From the NCBI RefSeq assembly GCF_014279995.1, contig NZ_CP047935.1, positions 2,873,494 through 2,937,493 on the forward strand: a stretch of DNA of 64,000 nucleotides. Reading direction: 5' to 3'. Under the pieces are notes generated by a model. That model made no database searches. It was not told where the DNA came from and was given only the letters and a program-made list of their open reading frames with translations. Source of the DNA: Synechococcus sp. BIOS-E4-1 (GTDB lineage: Bacteria > Cyanobacteriota > Cyanobacteriia > PCC-6307 > Cyanobiaceae). Numbering within the stretch: the stretch's first letter is position 1; each line of letters starts with the position of its first letter. A program made the translations under genes and the position numbers. Shown here in pieces: positions 30,587 through 38,874 of the stretch.

Positions 30587-30967
30587 TCAATCCTGCCTGT
30601 AGGGCAGTCCTGCTTTCAGGCAGGCTTCGGCTTTCTGCAATTCCCTGCCTAGGTACAAGGCATGGTCAAGACGGCTGACGGGAAGTGGGGCATCCGCTTC
30701 GGTCAGAGCAATGCCAAGTTCCTTGGCCGTTCTGCCGCGAAAGCTTGTGCTCGGCTGACGCGGGCCACCACCACGACAGGCCAGAACTTCACCAGTTTCC
30801 GGATCAGTGGCTCGGCCCCGTTCATCCACATCATTGCTGTAGTGCTCAGCAACGAGTTCACCGACATCAGTGTCCAGCTTGATCAGGAAGTAACCAGACG
30901 GGTCAAGCTCGATGAATCGCTGTGAAAGCTGGTCATCGATCGAGGAAGTGCCTTCTGCCATCGTCAC
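30587..30967 (-). CDS. DUF4346-like cyanobacterial protein
   Basis: A 126-residue soluble protein. The core is IELDPSGYFLIKLD and LVAEHYSNDVDERG, then SFRGRTAKELGIALTE and a helical C-terminus with HALYLGRELQKAEACL. The pattern fits a small family of cyanobacterial proteins called DUF4346, some of which are similar to a domain in methyltransferases. Function unknown. The gene overlaps nothing and converges on the radical SAM gene with only six bases between stops. Confidence 0.65.
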   Translation of the reverse strand: MTMAEGTSSIDDQLSQRFIELDPSGYFLIKLDTDVGELVAEHYSNDVDERGRATDPETGEVLACRGGGPRQPSTSFRGRTAKELGIALTEADAPLPVSRLDHALYLGRELQKAEACLKAGLPYRQD

Positions 30968-30985
30968 ACCTTACAAATGATCGCC

Positions 30986-32167
30986 TCAGGCCATCAATTC
31001 AGGCGGCTTGGTGCGAAAGGGAAGCTCGGCGTTAATGGCCTCGATCTCCTCCTCCATCAGTCCATTCGCTCTTGGAAGCCAGGAGCGGATCAGGCCATCC
31101 ATGCGCGGGTCGTACCAGCGATGCAGGCTGGTACGAGCTTGAGCCACAAAGCCGCGTCGGCGCTTGTGACTGCCACCCGCTCCTGGATCAAAGCTGCGAA
31201 GGCCCTGATGCAGGGCCCACTCGATCGGCGCGTAGTAACAGACCTCAAAGTGAAGGCAGTCGATGTCTTCTTCACTACCCCAGTAGCGCCCCCAGAGATG
31301 GGACTCGTCCTGGATGCAAAGGGACATCGCCACCGGTTCAAAGGGATCTCCGCGATGGGCACTAAACAGCACCACATGCTGTGCGAGTTCAGGTTCAGCC
31401 AGTCGATCAAAGAATGAGCCCTGAAGATATTTGCTTCCCCAGGGACCCCAGCGGGCGCAGTGCTGCGCATAGAAGCAATGCATCCGCGCCAGCAGCTCCG
31501 GGGTGAGCTCTGAGCCGGTCAGTGGTGTCACGGCCAGTCCTGCCTGGCTGACCGCTTTGCGTTCCCGCTTGATATTGCGCCTCTGATTGGCATTGAAGCC
31601 AGCGAGATAGTCGGAGAAATCTTTTTGGTCTTCTGAAGACCACAGGCTCTGATGATTCACCCAGCCCGCACAGCCCGCAGCCTCCGCCAAGGGCTGCCAT
31701 ACAGGATCCACGTAGAGAAAGTTGCAGCTGAGAATGTTGTTGCGAGCGGCAAACTCATCGATCAGTTGAAGCAACATGACCGTGATGCCCTGAGCATCTT
31801 CATCCGGGTGGATATGGAAGCGATAGCCCTGAACAGGGCTGACGGGACTCATCCCGATCAGTTTGGGGTAGTAGCGCAGTCCAAGATCACCGGCCAGGCG
31901 TGCGAAAGATTGATCAAAGATGAATTCTCCGTAGCTGTGCCCCTTGAGATAAAGAGGTGCGATGGCAATCAGACTCTCGTCGCCCCTCCAAAGCGACAGG
32001 TGCAGTGGCTGCCAACCCTGATCGGGAGCCACACTGCCTGAGTTTTCCAAAGCCTCCAGCCAAGACCAGCGATAGAAGGGGCTTGCGTGCTCTGCGAGCA
32101 ACTCCTCCCATTGGGGCTGAGGGATCTCATGGATGCTGCGGTGCCAACGAGCCGTGAGCGATGCCAT
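30986..32167 (-). CDS. FemAB/GNAT-like acyltransferase (DUF482)
   Basis: A 393-residue protein of the DUF482 (FemAB-like, peptidogalycan biosynthesis) type. It has HASPFYRWSWLEALE near the start, LPKLIGMSPVSPVQGYR-like central residues, FNANQRRNIKRERKAV and YYAPIEWALHQGLRSFDPGAGG. These GNAT-fold enzymes may transfer acyl or aminoacyl groups; the substrate is unknown. ATG 32167 is preferred to the longer frame start at 32290, because the extra 41 residues are not family-like. It follows a 85-bp divergent gap to the next gene. Confidence 0.82.
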   Translation of the reverse strand: MASLTARWHRSIHEIPQPQWEELLAEHASPFYRWSWLEALENSGSVAPDQGWQPLHLSLWRGDESLIAIAPLYLKGHSYGEFIFDQSFARLAGDLGLRYYPKLIGMSPVSPVQGYRFHIHPDEDAQGITVMLLQLIDEFAARNNILSCNFLYVDPVWQPLAEAAGCAGWVNHQSLWSSEDQKDFSDYLAGFNANQRRNIKRERKAVSQAGLAVTPLTGSELTPELLARMHCFYAQHCARWGPWGSKYLQGSFFDRLAEPELAQHVVLFSAHRGDPFEPVAMSLCIQDESHLWGRYWGSEEDIDCLHFEVCYYAPIEWALHQGLRSFDPGAGGSHKRRRGFVAQARTSLHRWYDPRMDGLIRSWLPRANGLMEEEIEAINAELPFRTKPPELMA

Positions 32168-32252
32168 CCAGGGCCAATTGAAACGACTCGGCAACGACAC
32201 TAACCAGCGAAACCAGAAGGGGAGACAATGAAGACACCTTTGGGCCAGGGTC

Positions 32253-32717
32253 ATGCCCAGATCATCTCGGCACAGCCTGAGATGGATCACACCTCTGTTG
32301 ATCTCACCTCTTTGTCTGGAGGTGAGCTCCGTGCATCAAACCGCCCATGCGGGGCTGTTCCAACCATTGATTCAGCTGTTGCAACCACGAATCGAACGCA
32401 AGCTTGTGAGCGAATGCCGTCAGCTGGCTGAACAGGCTCTTGATGGCGTTGCAGCCGAGATCGCTCCAAAAAGCTGGCTGAACTCCGCTGTTGAGCAGCC
32501 TTGCCGAACACTTGCCCGCCCTGTGAGTGAGTGTCTGATCAGAGAAACCAGCCGCAGTGGCAGAGAGCTGGGAGTGCTGACGGAACTGCTGAGAGGCAAG
32601 GTAGGCGACGACGCGCAAGTGGTGATTCGTCGTTGCCTGGCATCCCTGACTGGCCTGTCCCAATCCAGCCTGAAGCAGATTCCTGTTCAGGAACTGCTGG
32701 AGCGATTACGGCAGTAA
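32253..32717 (+). CDS. Putative secreted protein, hypothetical
   Basis: A 154-residue protein with an N-terminal region that could be a signal peptide (basic start, then ITPLLISPLCLEV, then HQTAHAG). The rest is predicted helical, with conserved-looking Cys and Arg (RKLVSECRQLAEQ, EQPCRTLARPVSECLI). I do not recognise a family. Alternative frames in the same DNA exist, but this one is longest and has a sensible start. It ends within the 3' end of the RibD-like gene on the other strand (31-bp overlap), which is unusual but seen elsewhere in this window. Confidence 0.5.
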   Translation: MPRSSRHSLRWITPLLISPLCLEVSSVHQTAHAGLFQPLIQLLQPRIERKLVSECRQLAEQALDGVAAEIAPKSWLNSAVEQPCRTLARPVSECLIRETSRSGRELGVLTELLRGKVGDDAQVVIRRCLASLTGLSQSSLKQIPVQELLERLRQ

Positions 32718-33391
32718 TGCACCAGCAGTTCGTTGTCTCCGAGCGAACGGGCATCCATCAGACTCCAAGCCTGCGAAGACGTGAGCGACGCTGGCAGCGC
32801 TGTCTCCGTCTGCAGCAACCAGGTGAAGGATCCGCCCAGGAGCCTGGGACTGAGCGTCAGCTGCAGCTCATCGACCGCATCCTGGACCAGCAACGAATGA
32901 GTCAGGACAGCACCACCAAGCAGGACCAGCCTGAACCAGCCCTTGGCGCGCAGATTCTGCAGCGTTTGGCTCCAGCGGGACGAAAGCCGACAACATGACT
33001 GGAAGCCAGGGGCAGACCCATCGCTTACAGACAGCAGATGACGTTCAAACGGTTGCTGAAAAAAGGGCCACTCCAGAGGAAATCCAGCCTGCCGACTGAC
33101 GACCAGCGCTGCCGGCTGAGGCGAGCGCCCCTGAAATCGACGTTCGTTCAACAGATCCTGATCCCGGATCAGACAGCTGGATTGATGAGCCCTGAGTGTG
33201 CCTGCTCCGATCAGCACCGCATCACTCCAGGCGAGCGCCTCCTCAAGAACACGACGATCACCTGATCCACCCAACTGAGCTGCTCCTCCTCTCGGTGGAG
33301 CAAGACGACCATCGAGACTCACCGCAAGCACAAGACGAAGCGTGGGTTGCTCAGCCAAGGCGATGGATTCAGACAGGAACCGCCGCCTCAA
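32687..33391 (-). CDS. RibD C-terminal/DHFR-like reductase
   Basis: A 234-residue stand-alone protein with the RibD C-terminal reductase fold, related to dihydrofolate reductase. It begins with LRLVLAVSLDGRLAPP, has WSDAVLIGAGTLRAHQ in the middle and LLGGAVLTHSLL later. In riboflavin synthesis this domain reduces the deaminated pyrimidine, but a separate copy can act on pterins or other substrates. It starts at TTG 33391, which overlaps the stop of the upstream tandem-PTPS gene by 23 bp, so it may be translated together with it. The last part of the gene is overlapped by the hypothetical secreted protein gene. Confidence 0.8.
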   Translation of the reverse strand: MRRRFLSESIALAEQPTLRLVLAVSLDGRLAPPRGGAAQLGGSGDRRVLEEALAWSDAVLIGAGTLRAHQSSCLIRDQDLLNERRFQGRSPQPAALVVSRQAGFPLEWPFFQQPFERHLLSVSDGSAPGFQSCCRLSSRWSQTLQNLRAKGWFRLVLLGGAVLTHSLLVQDAVDELQLTLSPRLLGGSFTWLLQTETALPASLTSSQAWSLMDARSLGDNELLVHYCRNRSSSS

Positions 33392-34286
33392 GCATTGAAG
33401 GAGTCATCTCCAACTGAGGAACTTCGGCGTAGACCTCAGCCGCGTTGTTGGGGCTTTCCTGCAGGCGCACTTTGTGGAGATGGGCACCGATCGCCTTGAT
33501 CGGAGACGACAGGCGGTCAGCAATGTGCAGCGCGATGTTCTCTGCGGTGGGAACACATTCGGCGAAGAAGGGCACGTCCTTGTTGAGGAATGTGTGATCA
33601 AACGGCTCAACCACAAGGTCGTCGACGAGGCGTTGCAGCGCGGACAGGTCGCAGACCATGCCTGAGCGGGCATCAATGGGGCCTCGCACCGTGACATCCA
33701 CCAGGTAGTTGTGGCCATGACCATGGGGACGTGCGCACTTGCCGTAGATACGTTCGTTCTCCTCCTGGCTGAGCTCAGGTCTTGCCAGACGATGGGCAGC
33801 AGCGAAATGGGTGCGAATCGTGAGGAAGGCGTCCATGGGATGTCCGAGATAGTCGGCCCAGAGGCCTGGTTGTTCGTAGAGGCGTAATGCCGTGATGGGG
33901 AGATGAGGACTCAGACGAGCCCAGATCTGCCGGACGATGGCCTCAGTGGTGGGAAGGCAACCCTCCGGCTTCGACACATCGAATTCGGGCCAGGCGTCGT
34001 TGAGAAAGCGAAAGTCGAGCTGGCCAGTCACCTCGCTGCGGATGGCGTGCTTCACCTCGGAGAGGTTGAGCACCATTCCATGAGCATCGAGGCCACCGGC
34101 CATCGAAACGATTAACTCATAGTTGTGACCATGACCAGGAGCCAGCGCACAGGGCCCGAAGCGCGCGGCATTGTCATCAGCGGACAATTCAGGCAACCAG
34201 TAGCGGTGGCTTGCACTGAAGCAGGCGCGTCGGGTGATGACGCAGCCACGTCCGCGACCGTGAGCAATTGACTTCATTTCAGTCAT
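33369..34286 (-). CDS. Tandem 6-pyruvoyl-tetrahydropterin synthase/QueD-like protein
   Basis: A 305-residue protein built from two PTPS/QueD domains in tandem. Domain 1 (about 14-150) has Zn ligands His27, His52 and His54 and Cys46 ([13 protein letters not shown]). Domain 2 (about 155-290) has His165, His190 and His192 and Cys184 ([13 protein letters not shown]). The Asp-His catalytic dyad is complete in domain 2 (Asp230-His231, FDHTFLN) but in domain 1 the His is Phe (Asp91-Phe92, LDFRFLN). Glu138 and Glu277 are conserved. It is therefore likely that domain 1 has lost catalysis. Substrate could be dihydroneopterin triphosphate for queuosine or a biopterin-like pterin. It is divergent from aroK with only 27 bp between starts. 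Confidence 0.9.
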   Translation of the reverse strand: MTEMKSIAHGRGRGCVITRRACFSASHRYWLPELSADDNAARFGPCALAPGHGHNYELIVSMAGGLDAHGMVLNLSEVKHAIRSEVTGQLDFRFLNDAWPEFDVSKPEGCLPTTEAIVRQIWARLSPHLPITALRLYEQPGLWADYLGHPMDAFLTIRTHFAAAHRLARPELSQEENERIYGKCARPHGHGHNYLVDVTVRGPIDARSGMVCDLSALQRLVDDLVVEPFDHTFLNKDVPFFAECVPTAENIALHIADRLSSPIKAIGAHLHKVRLQESPNNAAEVYAEVPQLEMTPSMLEAAVPV

Positions 34287-34313
34287 GTGACGGTCCGGCC
34301 AGGAGGCATCCTA

Positions 34314-34913
34314 ATGAGCTACAGGCAATTCCGAGTCATGGTGGAGACCACTCCAACTCTGCGGCAGCGTCTGGGAGGGCGCAGTCTTTACCTGGTGGGC
34401 ATGATGGGCAGCGGCAAAACCAGCACCGGCAGGCCTCTGGCGGAAAGGCTGGGGTATGGATTCGTGGACGCGGATGCAGTGATCGAGCAGGTAGCCGGCT
34501 GCACCATCTCAGAAATCTTTGAACGTGACGGTGAAGAGGACTTCCGCAGCCTTGAAACGCAGGTGCTGAGGTCCATCAGTGAACGTCATTCTCTTGTCGT
34601 GGCCACCGGGGGCGGCGTTGTCACGCGTTCCGAAAACTGGGGAATGATGCAACAGGGCATTGTGATCTGGCTCGATGTCGAACGCCGTCAGCTACTGCAA
34701 CGCTTGCAGGCCGACTCCACTCAGCGACCGCTACTGATGACGGAAGATCCTGCCGAAACACTTGACGCGATCCTCAAGCAGCGACGCCCCCTGTACGACG
34801 AGGCGGATCTCACAGTGGTGATCGAATCAGAAACACCAGACGTCGTTGCCAACGGGATCATTCAGCTGCTGCCGGAATTGATCAAGGATCCACCCAAAGA
34901 ACGACCGGAATGA
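34314..34913 (+). CDS. aroK: Shikimate kinase
   Basis: A 199-residue enzyme that phosphorylates shikimate in aromatic amino acid synthesis. It has the Walker [10 protein letters not shown] (residues 29-37), the shikimate-binding DADAVIE and FRSLE stretches, TGGGVV, and the lid with RPLL. The N-terminal extension of about 22 residues beyond the P-loop strand is normal for cyanobacteria. ATG 34314 is preferred to a GTG at 34287. Its promoter must lie in the short gap or inside the PTPS gene. Confidence 0.95.
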   Translation: MSYRQFRVMVETTPTLRQRLGGRSLYLVGMMGSGKTSTGRPLAERLGYGFVDADAVIEQVAGCTISEIFERDGEEDFRSLETQVLRSISERHSLVVATGGGVVTRSENWGMMQQGIVIWLDVERRQLLQRLQADSTQRPLLMTEDPAETLDAILKQRRPLYDEADLTVVIESETPDVVANGIIQLLPELIKDPPKERPE

Positions 34914-34916
34914 GGT

Positions 34917-35180
34917 TCAGGAGCCAGGTGGATCGAGACGCACCGCGTACCACTGCAGAGCGATCCCAGGCGAAATCTCCAGTTCACAGGCTGTATCCAT
35001 CAAGCGAAGTGCCGCCTGCTCCGGGCTCTCGCAACTGCTGAGATCCGAGGGCCAGGGGTCAAGATCCTGCAGCCGACCGGCCAGCCATGTCATCGTGTCT
35101 GCCGCTGTGAGCAGCTGTTCAGGTTCGCCTGGAACCAGCACCACATAGTGATCAAGGGATCGAATCAGAGGGTCGGACAT
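34917..35180 (-). CDS. crr7: CRR7-like NDH-1 assembly protein (DUF3571)
   Basis: An 87-residue protein whose pattern (HYVVLVPGEPEQLLTA; LMDTACELEISPGIALQWYAVRLDPP) matches the CRR7 family, needed in plants for assembly of the chloroplast NDH-1 complex. Its role in cyanobacteria is inferred. The ATG start at 35180 shares its CATG with the start of the divergent DUF6816-type gene. The frame extends upstream, but that part overlaps the other gene. It converges closely on aroK. Confidence 0.8.
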   Translation of the reverse strand: MSDPLIRSLDHYVVLVPGEPEQLLTAADTMTWLAGRLQDLDPWPSDLSSCESPEQAALRLMDTACELEISPGIALQWYAVRLDPPGS

Positions 35181-35889
35181 GGCAAAACCGGTGTTGACAC
35201 TGCTGATCACCATGCTGCTGCAGCTTGTGTCAGTCCAGTCCGCCGCTGCGGCTAGTGATCGCGGGATTGACTTTCTTGAGCAGCGTTTCGAAAGCTGGCC
35301 GCAATGGTCACTGCCGGCACCTCTGCCCCGTCCGCGCGCCAAACAGGACCTGATTTATCCCGACTGGTTTTCAGGGACATGGCAAGTGACCAGTGAGGCA
35401 CTGGATGATTCAGGCCAAGCCATTCCCGACGATCGCCCCCTTGTGCACAAGGTCCGTTTCCTGCGAAACCGTCGCAACGAACTCATCGGTGACCGCCCCT
35501 ACAACGCGACTTCAGTCGGGAAAGCTCTGCTTGGGGAGCAATTGCTTTCGGTCGAACAGGATCCCAACCAGGTGAATCGTCAGCTGGCGAGATTTCGAGA
35601 CGATGTGCTGCTCGAAACCACAGTGATCGGGCGTCGAGAAACGAGTCCAAAGGCGGCCTCTGATTTCTTCAGCGATGAACTGGTTCTGCAAATCCTGCAC
35701 GGACCGGGCGCTCCACGATTGAGCAGAATTGAAACCCTCACGCACTATGAGCGCTGTGGACCGGACATCTGCGCCGACCAGCGTCAGGTGAGTCATGCAG
35801 GACCTGGCCTGAAGACTGATCAGACACTGGAGGGGCGCAGCAGCCGTTTCAGGCTGACGCTTAAACCGCTGAGGCTGGATGAAGGTTGA
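35179..35889 (+). CDS. DUF6816-like secreted cyanobacterial protein
   Basis: A 236-residue protein with a signal peptide (MAKPVLTLLITMLLQLVSVQS then AAAAS). The mature part includes DFLEQRFESWPQWSLPAPLPR and DLIYPDWFSGTWQVTSEALDD, the latter typical of the DUF6816 family. Function unknown, location likely lumen or periplasm. Start codon ATG 35179 overlaps the crr7 start; GTG 35191 or ATG 35212 are alternatives that would remove the overlap. The last 29 bases overlap the GST gene on the other strand. Confidence 0.75.
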   Translation: MAKPVLTLLITMLLQLVSVQSAAAASDRGIDFLEQRFESWPQWSLPAPLPRPRAKQDLIYPDWFSGTWQVTSEALDDSGQAIPDDRPLVHKVRFLRNRRNELIGDRPYNATSVGKALLGEQLLSVEQDPNQVNRQLARFRDDVLLETTVIGRRETSPKAASDFFSDELVLQILHGPGAPRLSRIETLTHYERCGPDICADQRQVSHAGPGLKTDQTLEGRSSRFRLTLKPLRLDEG

Positions 35890-36589
35890 TCAGTCGCGTC
35901 TCCAGTTGATCTCGCCAGCGAAACAGATCCTGGAGATGGGGATGATCGCTGAGCCCTGGAACCCCTCGCCCGGCAAGTGAATCTCCTGCAGAAGCAGGGA
36001 AACGCAGCAGCGACAACTGGGCAGCAACAGCAAGGTCCGCAAGGCTGATGGCATCTCCAACCAAAAAGCCGTTGAGATCCAGGCCATCGGCAACGGCGCA
36101 CAAACTGCTGAGCATCGACGCTCTCTGTTCCTGGCCAAGCAATTCACCAAGACTGCTGAGCCAACCACCCGGAAGACCAGACATCACCTGGCGCACCGGG
36201 GAGGGGACATCATCAGGAAGCAGGACATCCCGAAGCTGAGTGTCATCCGCAGCCGCCTGAACAAGCGCGGCCCTGACCGCAGCGGCAAGGGTGGTGTCGG
36301 CCCAGTCTTCGATCAACTGCATCTGAGCACGCTGGCGGGGATCAGCAGGAATCAAGGCCGGCTCATGCCTGAGTTCCTCCAGATATCGGCAGATGGCACT
36401 CGAGTCAGAGACCACCTCATCACCATCCACAAGAACGGGGACCTGCCGCTGACCGGAAAGCCGAAACAGGGCAATCTGGCCGATACCAGGGGTGACCTCA
36501 ACCTCGCGAAAACTGAGTCCCTTGGCGTGCAACGCCATCCGCACCTTGAGACAGAAAGCCGAGTGACGAAACTGATGAAGCTCCAGCAT
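35861..36589 (-). CDS. Glutathione S-transferase family protein
   Basis: A 242-residue protein with an N-terminal thioredoxin-like domain (HQFRHSAFCLKVRMALHAKGLSF then QRQVPVLVDGDEVVSDSSAICRYLEEL) and a helical C-terminal domain (NGFLVGDAISLADLAVAAQL). The SAFC segment and the VPVLxDG and SxAIxxYLE motifs are typical of GSTs. The substrate is unknown. ATG 36589 is chosen over a TTG at 36595. It overlaps the secreted-protein gene by 29 bp in convergent orientation. Confidence 0.88.
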   Translation of the reverse strand: MLELHQFRHSAFCLKVRMALHAKGLSFREVEVTPGIGQIALFRLSGQRQVPVLVDGDEVVSDSSAICRYLEELRHEPALIPADPRQRAQMQLIEDWADTTLAAAVRAALVQAAADDTQLRDVLLPDDVPSPVRQVMSGLPGGWLSSLGELLGQEQRASMLSSLCAVADGLDLNGFLVGDAISLADLAVAAQLSLLRFPASAGDSLAGRGVPGLSDHPHLQDLFRWRDQLETRLINLHPASAV

Positions 36590-36683
36590 GTCCAAGCCGG
36601 GTCAGGCGCTGGAACGGTAGCCATCCAGATCTTCACCTCGCCATCAGCACCGGAGCAGCCTTCACGACTGACCCAGACCTTGT

Positions 36684-37493
36684 TCAGAATCCCCTCGGCA
36701 TTGTGCGACCACTTGAAAGCGAGACATTCCTAGGCGTCGACTCAGACCTGCGAGGCGATCCTGTCCCGATGCGATGCGTGGTGGAGACTCCAGCGGAATG
36801 AGCCGACGGGGAAGTTTGAAGAGGAAGAGCGAGCACATTGAAGGCAATCGACCAACGGTCTCCGTCTCCCCGAAAGGGAGCAACGGAGTGCGGTTGCCAG
36901 GCGGGGAAAACGTAGAACTCCCCTGGCACGGGCAACACATAGTGAGCCATGCCCGTACGAAACGACTGCAGATGCCAATCCTCAGGGCCATGGAAGCAGA
37001 GCTGACCGTCAAAGCATTGGCCATTGATCTGTGGTGGAACTTTCAGAAAGATCACCCCTGAAAAACTGCCCCCATGGGTATGAGTGGGGTTGTAGTCGCC
37101 AGCCCGCTGACAGTTGAGCCACAGATCAACCATCTGCAGCTGATAGCGACCAGGCACCCAGGGCCCCCGCCCCTGTGGAGGCTGACGCCCCATCACATGA
37201 TTGATCCAGCGGTCACAGGCTGGAAGCACATGCGTTGAACACAACTGCTGAATCGCGGGATGCCCACCACTGAGCTCTCTTTGCTGGCTGAGCTGACCAG
37301 CCAGCTTTGCTGAGGCATCAAGACTGGCGCCAGGATGAGCCAGCACATCGGCGCTGATGCTGAGCAGCTGATTCAACAGCGACTCAGGCAGGTGGCCCTT
37401 GAAAATGGATCTTGGGAAAAGATCGAGGATCTCCAAGATTCGAGCAAAAACTGCAACGCATGGTGCCAGCGACAACTTGAGCTGACTGTCCAC
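36684..37493 (-). CDS. 2OG-Fe(II) oxygenase family protein
   Basis: A 269-residue protein similar to the putative 2OG-Fe(II) oxygenase family (TIGR02466-like). The iron ligands are likely in PTHTHGGSFSGVIFLKVP and HSVAPFRGDGDRWSIAFNV, with the downstream Arg binding 2-oxoglutarate. Such proteins may hydroxylate a protein or small molecule; the substrate is unknown. The family N-terminus may begin at TTG 37436 (EILDLFPRSIF), which would remove 19 residues. The last ~40 residues after ALPLQTS look low-complexity and may be a lineage-specific extension. Upstream lies a small secreted-protein gene. Confidence 0.8.
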   Translation of the reverse strand: MDSQLKLSLAPCVAVFARILEILDLFPRSIFKGHLPESLLNQLLSISADVLAHPGASLDASAKLAGQLSQQRELSGGHPAIQQLCSTHVLPACDRWINHVMGRQPPQGRGPWVPGRYQLQMVDLWLNCQRAGDYNPTHTHGGSFSGVIFLKVPPQINGQCFDGQLCFHGPEDWHLQSFRTGMAHYVLPVPGEFYVFPAWQPHSVAPFRGDGDRWSIAFNVLALPLQTSPSAHSAGVSTTHRIGTGSPRRSESTPRNVSLSSGRTMPRGF

Positions 37494-37586
37494 AGCGATG
37501 AAAACTGGCCGATTGCTGATTCAGCTCCTGAGGATGTCCATCACTCAGATCAGAGCATTGATGGGACGACTGAAGCAGATGTGGTT

Positions 37587-37802
37587 TCACTCCCAGATCA
37601 CAGTGCAGCGATATCTCGGATCCAGACGGACCTCAATGGTTGTGCAGGAGGTGTCGGTCACCTTTTTCCCTTGGGGCACTTTGCTCTGAGCCTGATTGAT
37701 GGTGATCTCTCGATCCATGCCCTCAACCGTGACAGATCCCGCATAGGCAGCGCCGCACAAACCGAGCAGCAACATCGCCTTGAAAAGGAAGAAACCTTTC
37801 AT
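37587..37802 (-). CDS. Small secreted protein with two cysteines, hypothetical
   Basis: A 71-residue precursor with a signal peptide (MKGFFLFKAMLLLGLCGAAYAG) and a mature part of about 50 residues with two Cys (SCTT and RCTV) that could form one disulfide. No recognised family. The ATG at 37802 is preferred, because residues before it in the longer frame start at 37838 are unlike a signal peptide. Confidence 0.65.
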   Translation of the reverse strand: MKGFFLFKAMLLLGLCGAAYAGSVTVEGMDREITINQAQSKVPQGKKVTDTSCTTIEVRLDPRYRCTVIWE

Positions 37803-38249
37803 TTCCGAGCTCAACAACATTGAATCCCTCACTAGCAAACACTTCGCATGCCGAAACTGATCAAACTGATACCGAAGGGGCTCATCCAGCAGAGCTGCCC
37901 AGAGCCTATAAAGCTCAAAAAAAGGAGACTCGCTGCCGACTCCCCCAATCTTGGTGTGATTCAGAGGTCATCAACCTCCTCTTAATTGAATCGACAAAAA
38001 TCACTAGACGCTGTAGCAAATGACTCATTTGCTACTCGGGGTGTTCCGGAGTCCCAGGTCACCTGGGCGAAAAGCCCCTGAGCCGGAAGGTCGTTCTTCG
38101 TCTGTATTTGCTCCAGATAGACTGAAATATGTCAATAAGGCCCTCTTATTGAGAACTTGCTGCTTGCCGTTGAGTGCCCTCTCCTCTGCAGCAAGCCTCA
38201 GTCATTCCGGAAACACCCGACTCAACAAGACACCCTGCGATAACTGGCC
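37803..38249 (+). other. 447-bp gene-free region with several hairpins
   Basis: No convincing protein gene. Short open frames here lack ribosome binding sites and have no protein-like composition. The left half is AT-rich with runs of A and includes TATAAA at about 37907, a possible promoter element for rightward transcription. The right half carries a set of perfect inverted repeats described separately (38013-38151). The segment must also contain the promoter of the downstream DUF751-rbfA-GH3 genes and of the leftward secreted-protein gene. Confidence 0.5.
38013..38151 (+). ncRNA. Possible structured RNA: three hairpins in a row
   Basis: Three perfect stems lie within 140 bases. GTAGCAAAT (38013-38021) pairs with ATTTGCTAC (38027-38035) over a five-base loop. 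CCCAGGT (38053-38059) faces ACCTGGG (38061-38067). CAATAAG (38133-38139) pairs with CTTATTG (38145-38151) over GCCCT. The first and third are good nine- and seven-pair stems with loops of five. No known RNA family is recognised, and no T-run follows, so this is a structural guess; strand is not certain. Confidence 0.35.
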
Positions 38250-38456
38250 ATGAAAGAATTTTTCATCAACGTGACGCGCTATCCGCGCTACTTGATCGCT
38301 TTCAGCCTGGGCGTGATCAATTCCGTGGCAGAGCCACTCGCCCGTCGTCGCAGCAACCCGGTGACCGCGGTGGCCCTGATCGGGGCTTTGATCAGTGGCT
38401 TCCTCAGTCTGAGCTTTGTCCTGCGTGCCATGGTGTCTTCAGCACCGCAGAGCTGA
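38250..38456 (+). CDS. DUF751/Ycf33-like membrane protein
   Basis: A 68-residue protein with the family N-terminus [21 protein letters not shown] and a second hydrophobic segment [18 protein letters not shown]. This is the DUF751 (Ycf33) family found in cyanobacteria and some plastids; function unknown. It ends one base before the rbfA start, so both are likely co-translated. Confidence 0.85.
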   Translation: MKEFFINVTRYPRYLIAFSLGVINSVAEPLARRRSNPVTAVALIGALISGFLSLSFVLRAMVSSAPQS

Positions 38457-38457
38457 C

Positions 38458-38874
38458 ATGGCCCCGGGACGTCGGGTTGAACGCGTGGCAGCCCTCATCC
38501 GGCGAGAGATCAGTGAACTGCTGATCAATGGGATCCGTGATGAGCGCGTGCATCAGGGCATGGTGAGCATCACGAATGTTGAGGTCAGCGGCGACCTTCA
38601 GCACTGCAAGATTTTTGTCAGCGTCCTGGCGGACAACGATGCTCGCAAAGAGGTCATGGACGGTCTGCAGGCAGCCAGTGGCTACCTGAGGGGAGAACTG
38701 GGTCGACGTCTGCAGATGAGACGAGCCCCTGAAGTGGTGTTCCAACTCGACCGCGGGCTGGAGAGGGGAACCAACGTTCTGCACCTGCTCGGAGAACTAG
38801 AGCGGGAGCGAGAGGTGAAGGGCAGCATCCACTCCGGCAGCGACGACACCGAGACTCCCAACTTCAATGACTGA
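38458..38874 (+). CDS. rbfA: 30S ribosome-binding factor RbfA
   Basis: A 138-residue RbfA, which assists 16S rRNA 5'-end maturation and cold adaptation. It has [22 protein letters not shown], then the KH-like [23 protein letters not shown] and a C-terminal segment with [20 protein letters not shown] 38458 is chosen because it gives the family N-terminus; the frame extends upstream to 38416 through the end of the DUF751 gene. The last eight bases overlap the next gene. Confidence 0.95.
   Translation: MAPGRRVERVAALIRREISELLINGIRDERVHQGMVSITNVEVSGDLQHCKIFVSVLADNDARKEVMDGLQAASGYLRGELGRRLQMRRAPEVVFQLDRGLERGTNVLHLLGELEREREVKGSIHSGSDDTETPNFND

Noticed and set aside
38041-38100. SRP RNA or RNase P RNA signature
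   Set aside because: CCGGAAGG resembles part of an SRP RNA loop, but the surrounding helix and GGTCAGG segment are missing; RNase P core motifs are absent.
37820-38253. Open frames in the gene-free region (67 and 77 codons)
   Set aside because: Composition is not protein-like, starts have no ribosome binding site, and the frames cut through the perfect hairpins.
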